Part shown: positions 1 to 7,011 of the stretch, piece by piece
How positions within the stretch are numbered: position 1 is the stretch's first letter
How the letters are laid out: every line of letters begins with the position of its first letter
NCBI GenBank assembly: GCA_964580655.1
Contig: CAZOMR010000112.1
Span: 1 to 10,456, forward strand
DNA length: 10,456 nt
From: CAZOMR01 sp964580655
Lineage (GTDB): Bacteria > RBG-13-61-14 > CAZOMR01
Reading direction: 5' to 3'
Notes under the pieces: model-generated
The model's database searches: none
What the model was told of the DNA's origin: nothing
The model's input: only the letters and a program-made list of their open reading frames with translations
Position numbers and translations under genes: made by a program

Positions 1-3
1 TTC

Positions 4-54
4 TCAAGAGGAGCCGTATATTTCATGGATAGTCACCATTTATGTCGCACACCC
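4..54. repeat. Left copy of 51-bp terminal inverted repeat (probable mobile-element end)
   Basis: This stretch is the reverse complement of 10406-10456 with a single difference (position 26 against 10434). Similarity stops abruptly at 54/55, so the repeat ends inside the window at the GGGTGTGCG side and continues past the window edge. That is the pattern expected when an assembly breaks inside a multicopy element. The element type is not resolved. A GTGCG at the inner edge fits the 5' end consensus (GUGYG) of group II introns, and TGTGCG could equally be an insertion-sequence end. No transposase or reverse-transcriptase reading frame is present here. Confidence 0.85.
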
Positions 55-94
55 ATTTTTTTTACTAGACCTTTAGGACATTCTTTGTGTCAAG

Positions 95-116
95 TAAAAA
101 AAGGCGAGCCTTTCTT
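95..116 (-). terminator. Probable intrinsic terminator after metF
   Basis: On the minus strand an arm AAGAAAGG (116-109), a 4-nt CTCG loop and an arm CCTTTTTT form an 8-bp hairpin with one G-U pair, running into seven T residues. It lies about 115 nt downstream of the metF stop and in the right orientation to end the metV-metF transcript. The stem is short and AT-rich, so strength is uncertain. The rest of 55-233 is AT-rich and holds no convincing gene. Confidence 0.5.
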
Positions 117-182
117 GGCATAGAAAAGCTCACCGTGGACCATTTGGATACCTGGGCTTGCTGAAGAATGTTGAATTATGCC

Positions 183-228
183 CCTGCCGCATGATTCAAT
201 GCAGGAGAACACATTAAATCCATGCGGC
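183..228 (-). other. Inverted repeats just downstream of metF stop
   Basis: A perfect 8-bp inverted repeat, GCCGCATG at 186-193 and CATGCGGC at 221-228, begins 5 nt past the metF stop codon with a 27-nt loop. A second possible stem, CCTGC (183-187) with GCAGG (201-205), shares bases with the first, so the two would exclude each other. No T-run follows, so neither is a typical terminator. It may be a 3'-end stabilising structure or chance. Confidence 0.35.
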
Positions 229-233
229 TCGAT

Positions 234-1130
234 TTAATTCTTGATCTCCGCCTGTTCCAGGATATCGGGCACAATATCGGTCCAGCCCAGGGGCATGAGG
301 TGGATGCCCTGGATCATGGGCTTAAGCTCGCGGATGAGCCTTGCTGTCATCTCCACGCTCTTCTTTTTCCGGTCATCTTTTTCCACGGAGCTCATCTCTT
401 TGATCCAGGAGTCGGGCACGCTTATCCCTGCTATATTTTTATTCATGAACTCGGCCATCTTGGCCGACTTGACCAGGACTATGCCGAGCTGTATGGGCCG
501 GCCGAAGCTCTCCGCCTTCTTTATGAACTCCTCGAACAGCACCGTGTCATAAACCGCCTGAGTCTGGAAGAAGTCGGCGCCAGCCTGTATTTTTTTCTCC
601 ATCTTCATGAGTTGCAGTTCCATGGGCTCGAACTGGGGAGTAACCACCGCGCCAATGGCCATGTCCGGTGAGTAGGAGAGCTCGTTTTCCACCATGTCGT
701 GGCCTTTGCGCAAACCGTCGGCAATCTTTATGAGTTGGACCGAGTCCAGGTCGAACACCGGCTTGGCCGCCTTGTGGTCGCCCAGCTTGATGTGGTCGCC
801 GGTCAGAAGCAACATGTTGTCAATCCCCACGGAGTAGGCGCTAAGGATGTCGGACTGGAGAGCCAGCCGGTTCCGGTCACGGCAGGTAAGCTGGTAGATG
901 GGCTCGAACCCCTCCTGCTTGAGCCGGATGGAGGCCGCGAGCGAGCCCAGCCTCATGACCGCGCTCTGGTTGTCGGTAACATTCACCGCATGGACGCACC
1001 CCAGCAAATGTCGGGCCTCCTTCACGCAGTTGGTTACGATGGATATATCACGGGGTATGGCCCCTTTTGCAGGGCCAACCTCGCTGGTCACTACGAATTC
1101 GTGTTTTTCAAACAGATCGGTAAGCTTCAT
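234..1130 (-). CDS. metF: Methylenetetrahydrofolate reductase catalytic subunit (MetF)
   Basis: This gene encodes a 298-residue soluble TIM-barrel flavoprotein predicted to reduce 5,10-methylene-tetrahydrofolate to 5-methyl-tetrahydrofolate, for methionine synthesis and/or the methyl branch of the Wood-Ljungdahl pathway. Visible motifs are TSEVGPAKG (15-23), whose Glu17 fits the conserved catalytic acid; a folate/flavin strand motif LTCRDRNR (81-88); LLLTGDH (107-113); and KIQAGADFFQTQ (180-191), typical of the family. The N-terminal motif resembles the acetogen/sulfate-reducer type more than the E. coli enzyme. The ATG is preceded by AAAGGAG at about 9 nt. It lies 33 bp downstream of metV and is almost certainly co-transcribed and partnered with it. 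Physiological direction and electron donor cannot be read from sequence; no hdrA or other electron-bifurcating partner genes are in the window. Confidence 0.93.
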   Translation of the reverse strand: MKLTDLFEKHEFVVTSEVGPAKGAIPRDISIVTNCVKEARHLLGCVHAVNVTDNQSAVMRLGSLAASIRLKQEGFEPIYQLTCRDRNRLALQSDILSAYSVGIDNMLLLTGDHIKLGDHKAAKPVFDLDSVQLIKIADGLRKGHDMVENELSYSPDMAIGAVVTPQFEPMELQLMKMEKKIQAGADFFQTQAVYDTVLFEEFIKKAESFGRPIQLGIVLVKSAKMAEFMNKNIAGISVPDSWIKEMSSVEKDDRKKKSVEMTARLIRELKPMIQGIHLMPLGWTDIVPDILEQAEIKN

Positions 1131-1163
1131 GGCGCTACGCTCCTTTCCACTGTACAGCTCGAG

Positions 1164-1883
1164 TCACGAGGTACTGTCAATTACCTGGTCACCGTAAAGC
1201 GACCTGAAGGTGGCTTTGGTTCCCTCCATAGTGAGGCTTCGAGGCCGGCTCCACTTGGAGTGGTCTTTGGGCTCCATGTACTTCTTCATCTTGTCCAGTT
1301 GCCCCAGCTTCTTGAGCCGCTCGTAGATCAGAATCCAGCCGCAGTCGCGTTCCGGGTCCACCTCGCATTTTCCGTCCTTGGCCCCGCCGCACGGGCCGTT
1401 AAGCAGTCCTTTACTGCAAAGAGTCATCGGGCACAGGCCCCCGGTATCTTCAACAATGCACTCCCCGCAAAGGGAGCAGTACTCATGAATGTAGTCGTCC
1501 CTGGAGGTCTCTCCTCCAAAGATGGTGTTGCACCCGGGGTGCACTTTGCCACCATCGGTGGCGTCCATCACTGTGTGGAACCCCTGTCCGCAGGAAAGAA
1601 CCAGGAATGAATCCGCCTTCTTTATTTCTTCCCCGTATTCCTCCTGCAACACCTTCCTGGTGTTGGAGAGCTTGCAAAGAGATATTCCCTTGGGCTGAGG
1701 CACACACCACCCCACCACGTCGATGCCCCTCTTCTTCAGCCTCTTTGCCATGCCTTCGGTCTCGGGAATGCCGCCCGAGTGGCACTTGGCCGCGCAGTTG
1801 TCGCATCCGACAACAAACACCTTCTCGCCCGGCTCGAAGAAGCCGACTATCTCTTCGATCGGTTTTTGAATGGTTGCATGCAT
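1164..1883 (-). CDS. metV: MetV, cysteine-rich zinc/Fe-S partner subunit of methylenetetrahydrofolate reductase
   Basis: This gene encodes a 239-residue protein matching the MTHFR C-terminal-domain family (MetV), which pairs with short MetF proteins in acetogens and many anaerobes and carries zinc and Fe-S centres for electron entry. Fifteen cysteines are visible: C27/C30/C34 in a GCDNCAAKCH motif, C60, C70 and C98, a cluster C136/C139/C142 (CSLCGEC), then C151, C156, C165, C173 and C181 in a region with NGPCGGAKDGKC. That last motif is characteristic of the family. There is no signal peptide or membrane segment, so it should be cytoplasmic. The ATG has a strong AAGGAGGT SD about 8 nt upstream. 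It is followed by metF, which supports a heteromeric MetFV reductase. Assigning it to autotrophy, acetate oxidation or simply methionine supply is inference. Confidence 0.9.
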   Translation of the reverse strand: MHATIQKPIEEIVGFFEPGEKVFVVGCDNCAAKCHSGGIPETEGMAKRLKKRGIDVVGWCVPQPKGISLCKLSNTRKVLQEEYGEEIKKADSFLVLSCGQGFHTVMDATDGGKVHPGCNTIFGGETSRDDYIHEYCSLCGECIVEDTGGLCPMTLCSKGLLNGPCGGAKDGKCEVDPERDCGWILIYERLKKLGQLDKMKKYMEPKDHSKWSRPRSLTMEGTKATFRSLYGDQVIDSTS

Positions 1884-1985
1884 TCGATACTACCTCCTTT
1901 TAAATAGATTATTTCAAACCTTTGTTCCAGGAATTTGTATAGTCTGTATTTAGATGATCTTTCCCTCAATGGAACTTGACAGAAG
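1884..1985 (-). promoter_or_regulatory. arsR-metV intergenic region, possible metVF control region
   Basis: This 102-bp AT-rich gap lies upstream of metV. Besides the metV SD it contains a TTCC-A-GGAA palindrome (1925-1933) and a looser TTCC/GGAA pair near 1961-1974. A TATACA that could be a -10 box occurs near 1937-1942, but no good -35 box stands at proper spacing. If the adjacent ArsR-type protein controls metVF, its operator should lie here. This is suggestive only. Confidence 0.25.
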
Positions 1986-2303
1986 CTATTTAATCCCTTC
2001 GCTCCGTTGCTCCAGTATTCCATCCCATATAAACTCTAAGCCCTGGATGCAATTCTGGTTCGATACCCTGTAATATACATGCTGATCCTGTTTTCGAGTT
2101 GTGACTACCACCTTATCGCGCATGACCCGCAAGTGCTGGGAAATGTTGGGCACGGACAGGTTAAGACTCTCCGCAAGTTGATTCACCGACTTTTCCTCAT
2201 CAGCCAAGAGCCACATTATCATGATCCTTGTAGTGCTGGACCACGCTTTACAAAGTTCCGCCTGGTGACTGAACATGCTGAATTTCAGTTTGCCTCTTCC
2301 CAT
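1986..2303 (-). CDS. ArsR/SmtB-family winged-helix transcriptional regulator
   Basis: This gene encodes a 105-residue single-domain regulator. The winged helix spans about residues 22-82: helix SVNQLAESLNLS, recognition helix VPNISQHLRVMRD, then the beta-wing TTRKQDQHVYYRVSN. These are typical of ArsR proteins, which bind operator DNA as dimers and usually repress. The ELCVCD-type metal-binding helix is absent and only C18 and C85 are present, so a classical arsenic or cadmium sensor role is not supported. Two starts are possible. The ATG at 2303 lacks an SD; the ATG at 2276 (residue 10) has GGAAGAGG about 16 nt upstream. A weak TTGAAA-16-TAAAAA promoter at 2312-2339 would favour the inner start or a leaderless message. 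It lies directly upstream of metV on the same strand, so control of methyl-folate or methionine metabolism is a reasonable guess. Confidence 0.82.
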   Translation of the reverse strand: MGRGKLKFSMFSHQAELCKAWSSTTRIMIMWLLADEEKSVNQLAESLNLSVPNISQHLRVMRDKVVVTTRKQDQHVYYRVSNQNCIQGLEFIWDGILEQRSEGIK

Positions 2304-2441
2304 CTTGGCAGTTTTTATTCATCTGTTGACTTTTTTCAAACACGCCTGAAAATATACGTTCACTTCCACTTCCTTGATTCGCCTTGTTCCATGCCGGATA
2401 CTTCTTTGATCGTTTTTCAGCACTCCTTCGTTCCTTTTTGA
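2304..2441. other. Intergenic stretch between tRNA-Pro and arsR
   Basis: No gene is supported here. A minus-strand reading frame running through tRNA-Pro into this region is an artefact of the tRNA T-arm and acceptor sequence. A weak promoter-like pair (TTGAAA at 2334-2339, TAAAAA at 2312-2317, 16-bp spacing) could serve arsR. No hairpin with a T-run follows the tRNA. Confidence 0.4.
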
Positions 2442-2518
<77 letters not shown>

Positions 2519-2546
2519 ACCTTGTTTGAGTCTACTTTAGCGGGCC

Positions 2547-2981
2547 TTATTTGTCAAGGCTCTGACGGATTGCTTTAAGCTCCTCAAGAAGATTGCGTAG
2601 CACGGATGGATAATCAGTATTTTTAAAGTCCAGTTGCATCTGCCGGATTCGATCCTCGCTCTCGGATGAGGGCCTGACCGAGGGCTTGGCCCCCTTTTTT
2701 AGCTCCTTGCGCGCTCCGGCTATAGTAAACCCCTTTTCATAAAGCAGATGCTTGATGGAAAAGATAGCCTCCATATCCTTTTTCCGATACAGCCGCTGTT
2801 TGGTGCTCGACTTTGTCGGCTGGATAGCGGGAAACTCTGTCTCCCAATAACGCAGGACATGAGGCTTGAGTCCGGTGATCTTGCAGACCTCTCCCATCCG
2901 GAAGTATCGCTTGTCCGGCAGGGAATATGAGTCAGCACCCTTTTTTGCCATCGGGTTTTGGGCTTGGCTACTCGTGGTCAA
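2547..2981 (-). CDS. MerR-family transcriptional regulator (ihfA-linked type)
   Basis: This gene encodes 144 residues from a TTG at 2981, or 134 from the ATG at 2951. The MerR helix-turn-helix spans about residues 26-95: YFRMGEVCKITGLKPHVLRYWE, then RLYRKKDMEAIFSIKHLLYEKGFTIAGARKEL. A short charged C-terminal tail (about 105-143) probably forms a dimerising helix. Only one cysteine (C33) is present and no effector domain is visible, so metal sensing is not supported. The TTG start overlaps the end of ihfA by 14 nt and has AAGAAGG only 3 nt away. The inner ATG has no SD but could be translationally coupled. To my knowledge, short MerR-like proteins commonly follow ihfA in Desulfobacterota; the target is unknown. 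Confidence 0.85.
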   Translation of the reverse strand: MTTSSQAQNPMAKKGADSYSLPDKRYFRMGEVCKITGLKPHVLRYWETEFPAIQPTKSSTKQRLYRKKDMEAIFSIKHLLYEKGFTIAGARKELKKGAKPSVRPSSESEDRIRQMQLDFKNTDYPSVLRNLLEELKAIRQSLDK

Positions 2982-3246
2982 CAGCCTTCTTCAAAATCTG
3001 GCTGGGCTTGAAGGTAAGGACCTTGCGTGCAGTGATTTTTATCGCATCGCCGGTGTGAGGATTTCTACCCACCCGCTCGCGCTTGGACCGGACCACGAAA
3101 TTGCCGAATCCGGAAATCTTGATCTTCTCCCCGTGTTCAAGACAATCCTTGATTATCTCAAACATACTCTCCACCATCTGCACTGATTCCTGCTTGGAAA
3201 AGCCGACTCGCTCATAAATCTTTTCAACTAGCTCGGCCTTGGTCAT
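2968..3246 (-). CDS. ihfA: Integration host factor subunit alpha (HU/IHF family)
   Basis: This gene encodes a 92-residue DNA-bending protein of the HU/IHF family. The N-terminal helices (MTKAELVEKIYERVGFSKQE) are followed by the saddle segment KIKISGFGNFVVR and the DNA-binding arm with GRNPHTGDAIKI (60-71), whose proline is the residue that intercalates and kinks DNA. It acts in the nucleoid as a dimer, classically with IHF-beta, which is not in the window. The position directly after pheT (30-bp gap) is the same as in E. coli, which supports IHF-alpha over HU. The ATG is preceded by AAGGAGG at 5 nt, one of the best ribosome-binding sites in the window. Confidence 0.92.
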   Translation of the reverse strand: MTKAELVEKIYERVGFSKQESVQMVESMFEIIKDCLEHGEKIKISGFGNFVVRSKRERVGRNPHTGDAIKITARKVLTFKPSQILKKAVDHE

Positions 3247-3276
3247 GATGTCCTCCTTTTTATCCCTGTCTATAAT

Positions 3277-5748
3277 TCAGCGAATCCGGGCATCCAATCG
3301 CTCCTCTATCCGGCGCGCCAACTTGCTGTGCAGGGCGTTCACCTCCTCGTCGGTCAAGGTGCGGTCCCGGGATTGATACCATATCCGAAAGGCCATGCTC
3401 TTTTTCCCTTCAGGAATATTTTTACCACGATACACATCAAAAATCTCCACTGACTCGACCAGCTTGTCTTTCATCTTCCGGATAACACGAATGACATCCT
3501 CTGCATCCATTTCCTCATCCACCACTAACGCGATGTCCCGCTTAACTCCGGGATACCGCGGCGGCTTTCTCAGTCGGCTCACCTGCCTGGCCGCACCTGC
3601 CAGGATATCAAAATTCAAATCAAAGATAAAGACTTTTTGCTTGATCTCAAATTTTTCCTGGACATCAGGGTGGATTTCACCGACAAAGCCTGCAATGTCC
3701 TTCCCGATCATAAGACGCAGGCCTTTCTTTGCCATGATATATGGACAGCCTTGCTTGCCCGAGCTCAAAGGCTCCAGCCGGGTTCCGGGAAAATGAAGCC
3801 GATCCACAAGCGTCTCCACCAGTCCCTTAATCTCATAAAAGCCATCTTCCGGGCAGGATAGAGACCAGAATGATTTCTCTTCTCCGCGCGAGATCAGGCC
3901 CGATAGCATATTGGTCTCACTGGCCATCTCCTTGCCCGGTGCAAAGACCTTGTTGAACTCGAATATGCGCACGGTATCCATGCCTCGACTGAGGTTGAAT
4001 TTCAAATTATTGAGAAGTCTGGGAATCATGCTATAGCGGAGCAGACTCTCGTTCTCGCTTATAGGGTTAAGTATCTGCACCGCATTTCTGAGCGGGTGAT
4101 CCTGCGGAAGATTCAGGCGATCCATATTATCCCTGCTATCAAAATTATAATTGACCACCTCGGTGAAACCCAGGTCAGCAAGCATATTCGACCATCGCCT
4201 CCGCAAATCCTCTTTCGGGATCTTGCGCATCGGCTCCATTCTGAAGCGCGGAAGAGTCGGCTTAATTTTATCATACCCGTAAAGTCGTGCGATTTCCTCT
4301 ATCAGGTCAATCTCCTGTTGAAGATCAGGGCGGAAGCTTGGGATTTCAACCTTCAAGCGCTCCACTTCTCCAGATCCTCCGGATTCCCTTTCAACTTTCA
4401 TCTCAAGCCGTCTGAAGTAACTCGCGTATTCATCCACATCAAGCTTGCCCCCGAGATGCCGTGGCACCTCTTTAGCCCGAAACCATATTTCTTTGGGCCG
4501 GTATAATTCCTTATGGACATCAAGTAAGCCCTTGCATACCGTGCCGCCGCATATCTCGGCCATAAGTCGCGCCGCGCGGTCTGCGGCTCTGGCCTGGCCC
4601 AGCGGGTCAACGGTGCGCTCGAAGCGCCGCGAGGCCTCTGTCCCGATACCCAGCTTCTGGGAAGTCCGCCGGATAAAGACAGGGCTGAAGAACGCGCTTT
4701 CGATGAGAACATCCTGGGTGTCCTCTGTCACCTCGGATTCCAGGCCGCCCATGATTCCGGCCAAAGCCACAGGGCCATCGCCGTCGCAGATTAACAGGGA
4801 ATCAGAGAACAGTGATCGGTTTTCGCCATCAAGGGTGGTAAATTTTTCTCCCCTCTCGGCCAGGCGAACAATGATCCGGGAGTCCTTGAGTTTCTGTAAA
4901 TCAAAAGCATGGAGCGGCTGGCCAAGCTCAAGGAGGATATAGTTGGTTACATCCACGACATTATTGATGGCGCGGATTCCTCCTGCCTCCAGCCGCTTCT
5001 GCATCCACTCCGGGCTGGGCTCGATCTTGACGCCTCTTACCAGGCGCGCCACATACCGGGGGCAGGCATTGAAGTCATCAATGCTCACACTTACAAGTGT
5101 TGAGATTTCCGGGCCATCCTCTTCCGGACGAGACTCAGGATAGCGCAAAGGCACATCAAGCAAAGCCGCTATCTCTCTTGCCACTCCGATCACGCTCAAG
5201 GCATCACCCCGGTTAGGCGTCAGGTCAAGCTCAAGGATTTCTTCCTCACTCGCGCTTCCTCCAGATCCTTCGGACAAGGCCTCGGCCAGGGGTTTTCCCA
5301 AAGGCTGGTCTGGAGACAGGATCATTATTCCAGAATGGTCTTCACCGATGCCCAGTTCACGCTCCGAGCACATCATGCCCCGGGAGACCTGTCCCCGGAT
5401 CTTGACCTTCTCCACCTTTATCCCGCCGGGCAGTCTGGCTCCGGAGAGCGCCAGAGGAACCACATCCCCTTCCTTTATGTTCGTCGCGCCGCATACGATT
5501 GGAAGCGGATTCTCGCCCTCCCCTGCTCGTACCTGACACAGGACAAGTTTATCCGCATTGGGATGGGGTTCGATCTTTTCAATCCGGGCGACCACAATGC
5601 CTTCTGCGAAATCCAGTGTGGCACTTTTCTCCGAGGGGTCTTTTTGAAGATTGGTCTCAAGCCCGAGCATTGTCAGCTTTTCCGCAAGCTCCTCGGGTGC
5701 GAGCTCGAAATCAACAAAATCCTTTAGCCAGGACAAAAGAATCTGCAT
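3277..5748 (-). CDS. pheT: Phenylalanyl-tRNA synthetase beta subunit
   Basis: This gene encodes the 823-residue beta chain of the alpha2-beta2 synthetase that charges tRNA-Phe. Visible domains are an N-terminal segment MQILLSWLKDFVDFEL, an EMAP/OB tRNA-binding domain (about 40-150, with HPNADKLVLCQV and MMCSERELGI), the TPNRGDALSVIGVAREIA segment (177-194), the B3/B4 editing region (about 215-400, with NNVVDVTNY and GQPLHAFD), a B5 domain (about 415-490), the catalytic-like core to about 690, and the C-terminal ferredoxin-fold anticodon domain (about 730-823, KPPRYPGVKRDIALVV). The start is the ATG with GGAG just upstream; an extension back to 5793 lacks support. Length fits the family. Two short Gly-Ser inserts (159-165 and 455-461) share a DNA repeat. 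The gene is separated from pheS by an atypical 232-bp spacer. Confidence 0.96.
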   Translation of the reverse strand: MQILLSWLKDFVDFELAPEELAEKLTMLGLETNLQKDPSEKSATLDFAEGIVVARIEKIEPHPNADKLVLCQVRAGEGENPLPIVCGATNIKEGDVVPLALSGARLPGGIKVEKVKIRGQVSRGMMCSERELGIGEDHSGIMILSPDQPLGKPLAEALSEGSGGSASEEEILELDLTPNRGDALSVIGVAREIAALLDVPLRYPESRPEEDGPEISTLVSVSIDDFNACPRYVARLVRGVKIEPSPEWMQKRLEAGGIRAINNVVDVTNYILLELGQPLHAFDLQKLKDSRIIVRLAERGEKFTTLDGENRSLFSDSLLICDGDGPVALAGIMGGLESEVTEDTQDVLIESAFFSPVFIRRTSQKLGIGTEASRRFERTVDPLGQARAADRAARLMAEICGGTVCKGLLDVHKELYRPKEIWFRAKEVPRHLGGKLDVDEYASYFRRLEMKVERESGGSGEVERLKVEIPSFRPDLQQEIDLIEEIARLYGYDKIKPTLPRFRMEPMRKIPKEDLRRRWSNMLADLGFTEVVNYNFDSRDNMDRLNLPQDHPLRNAVQILNPISENESLLRYSMIPRLLNNLKFNLSRGMDTVRIFEFNKVFAPGKEMASETNMLSGLISRGEEKSFWSLSCPEDGFYEIKGLVETLVDRLHFPGTRLEPLSSGKQGCPYIMAKKGLRLMIGKDIAGFVGEIHPDVQEKFEIKQKVFIFDLNFDILAGAARQVSRLRKPPRYPGVKRDIALVVDEEMDAEDVIRVIRKMKDKLVESVEIFDVYRGKNIPEGKKSMAFRIWYQSRDRTLTDEEVNALHSKLARRIEERLDARIR
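4366..4383 (-). repeat. Short in-frame repeat, pheT copy 2 (SGGSGE)
   Basis: Minus-strand sequence TCCGGAGGATCTGGAGAA encodes Ser-Gly-Gly-Ser-Gly-Glu in a loop before the IPSFRPD motif of PheT. It shares GGATCTGGAG with the copy at 5257-5274. Confidence 0.5.
5257..5274 (-). repeat. Short in-frame repeat, pheT copy 1 (SEGSGG)
   Basis: Minus-strand sequence TCCGAAGGATCTGGAGGA encodes Ser-Glu-Gly-Ser-Gly-Gly, just before the TPNRGDAL motif of PheT. It matches the thrS copy at 9199-9216 except at two positions. Confidence 0.55.
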
Positions 5749-5769
5749 TTTTCTCCAACCCGGTTTTTT

Positions 5770-5795
5770 ACCGCAAATGCGCAAGGTTCGCAAAG
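5770..5795 (+). repeat. GCAAAG-rich repeat, copy 1
   Basis: This 26-nt sequence begins ACCGCAAA and ends CGCAAAG. It matches the reverse complement of 5938-5963 at 20 of 26 positions. Its last 8 bases (TCGCAAAG, 5788-5795) also pair perfectly with CTTTGCGA at 5813-5820, giving a local hairpin about 40 nt upstream of the pheT start. Confidence 0.65.
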
Positions 5796-5937
5796 AATAT
5801 AATAATTTTATCCTTTGCGATCTTCCCTAAAAATACATGAAATAAAAATACTGATTTTTCATCTTATAGCTTAAATTTATCTTCCCTTTTAAGCGGTGAA
5901 TATTTTCCATATAAAAAAATAAATTCTTTTGCAATTA

Positions 5938-5963
5938 CTTTGCGTTCTCTGCGTCTTTGCGGT
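5938..5963 (-). repeat. GCAAAG-rich repeat, copy 2 (inverted)
   Basis: On the minus strand this reads ACCGCAAAGACGCAGAG and continues to CGCAAAG. From memory, it resembles the dispersed GCAAAGACGCAAAG-type intergenic repeat found in many environmental bacterial genomes. It starts 18 nt downstream of the pheS stop codon. Confidence 0.65.
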
Positions 5964-5980
5964 TCAGAAAAAATCTTGGT

Positions 5981-6991
5981 TTACCCCAGGAACCGGAGAT
6001 CATTATCAAAGAATGCCCGGATATTGTCCACGCCCCAGCGGAGCATCGCTATTCGCTCGACCCCGAGTCCAAAGGCAAAGCCGTTGATCTTTTCCGGGTC
6101 ATACCCGACATTGACCAGGACTTCAGGATGAATCATGCCTGCGCCGAGTATCTCTATCCAGCCTGTTCCCTTGCACACGGAACAGCCTTTGCCCTGGCAG
6201 ATCACGCAGGATATGTCCACCTCTGCGCTCGGCTCGGTAAAGGGAAAGAAGCTTGGCCGGAACCGGGCTTTCACCTTGGGCCCGAAGAACTCACGGAGAA
6301 ATGCGAGAAGCACGCCTTTCAGGTCTCCGAGGGTTATATGGTCATCCACCATGAACCCTTCAACCTGGTGGAACATGGGGGAATGGCTTATATCCAGGTC
6401 AGGGCGGTAGACCCTTCCCGGACAGACGATCCGGACTGGCGGGGAATACCTGCGCATGGCCCTTATCTGAACCGGGGATGTATGGGTGCGAAGGATCAGG
6501 TCCCCATCGAGGTAAAATGTGGCCTGCATGTCCCTGGCAGGATGATCCTTCATAAAGTTAAGAGCCTCGAAGTTATAATAATCGGTCTCCGCATCCGGTC
6601 CCAGTTCCACCCAGAAGCCCATGCCCTGGAAGACATCAACTATCTCATCCATGACACTGGTGATCGGATGTCGGGAACCCGGAATCTGGCGGAACCCTGG
6701 CAGGGAAACATCCAGCTTTTCCCTGCGCAGATTTTCCTTGCGATCCTTTTCCTTCAGGTTCTGCGCAAGCTTCTGGATCAGGGAACCCAAGCCCTCTTTG
6801 ACCTCGTTTGCCATCCTGCCCATTCGTGGCCGCTCTTTGGGAGGCAGGGTTCCGACCGCGTTCAAAAGGCTGGTAATTTTTCCCTTGCGGCCCAGGTATT
6901 CCACCCTCACCTGCGATAATTCAGCCATGCTCTGAACGCCGGATAGACGCTCCTCGGCTTCCTCGCGGAGTTTCTTCAGCTCCTCTTCCAA
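5981..6991 (-). CDS. pheS: Phenylalanyl-tRNA synthetase alpha subunit
   Basis: This gene encodes the 336-residue catalytic chain of the class II synthetase (about the usual length). An N-terminal coiled-coil segment (1-90) binds tRNA-Phe. The catalytic core carries RTHTSPVQIRAM (168-179), motif 2 GRVYRPDLDISHSPMFHQVEG (192-212), FRPSFFPFTEPSAEVDI (244-260) and motif 3 FAFGLGVERIAML (305-317). A CxxC-x4-CxxC set (C262, C265, C270, C273) lies in the loop that often carries it in PheS proteins. The best in-frame start is a TTG, with GGAAG about 8 nt upstream; no ATG or GTG is available nearby. It lies 20 nt downstream of rplT. The normal tight coupling to pheT is broken by the spacer. Confidence 0.96.
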   Translation of the reverse strand: MEEELKKLREEAEERLSGVQSMAELSQVRVEYLGRKGKITSLLNAVGTLPPKERPRMGRMANEVKEGLGSLIQKLAQNLKEKDRKENLRREKLDVSLPGFRQIPGSRHPITSVMDEIVDVFQGMGFWVELGPDAETDYYNFEALNFMKDHPARDMQATFYLDGDLILRTHTSPVQIRAMRRYSPPVRIVCPGRVYRPDLDISHSPMFHQVEGFMVDDHITLGDLKGVLLAFLREFFGPKVKARFRPSFFPFTEPSAEVDISCVICQGKGCSVCKGTGWIEILGAGMIHPEVLVNVGYDPEKINGFAFGLGVERIAMLRWGVDNIRAFFDNDLRFLG

Positions 6992-7011
6992 TGTCCTGCT
7001 TCCAGATTATC

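Larger units (their letters stand above)
5749..5980 (-). other. AT-rich 232-bp spacer between pheS and pheT with inverted repeats
   Basis: No coding frame of note is present. The spacer is markedly AT-rich against the GC-rich flanking genes. It is bounded by inverted copies of a 26-nt GCAAAG-rich repeat (5770-5795 and 5938-5963) and so looks like a small inserted repeat element. pheS and pheT normally lie only a few bases apart. No good internal promoter is visible, and no T-run terminator that would split pheS from pheT. Confidence 0.6.

Noticed and set aside
70..93. Promoter reading leftward (TTGACA at 88-93, TCTAGT 18 bp on)
   Set aside because: The -10 match is modest, it lies after a terminator, and it points into a truncated element with no visible gene.
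699..1610. 303-codon plus-strand open frame opposite metF and metV
   Set aside because: Both minus-strand genes are clear family matches. The plus frame has no recognisable domain and is a codon-bias shadow.
5749..5793. 15-residue N-terminal extension of PheT
   Set aside because: The family start is MQILLSWLKD at 5748 with GGAG nearby. The extension runs into the GCAAAG repeat area and has no family counterpart.
5749..5980. CRISPR array from the repeated GCAAAG motifs
   Set aside because: The copies are inverted and diverged, with no regular spacing and no cas genes.
5957..6919. 320-codon plus-strand open frame opposite pheS
   Set aside because: It mirrors pheS in a complementary frame and shows no recognisable domain.
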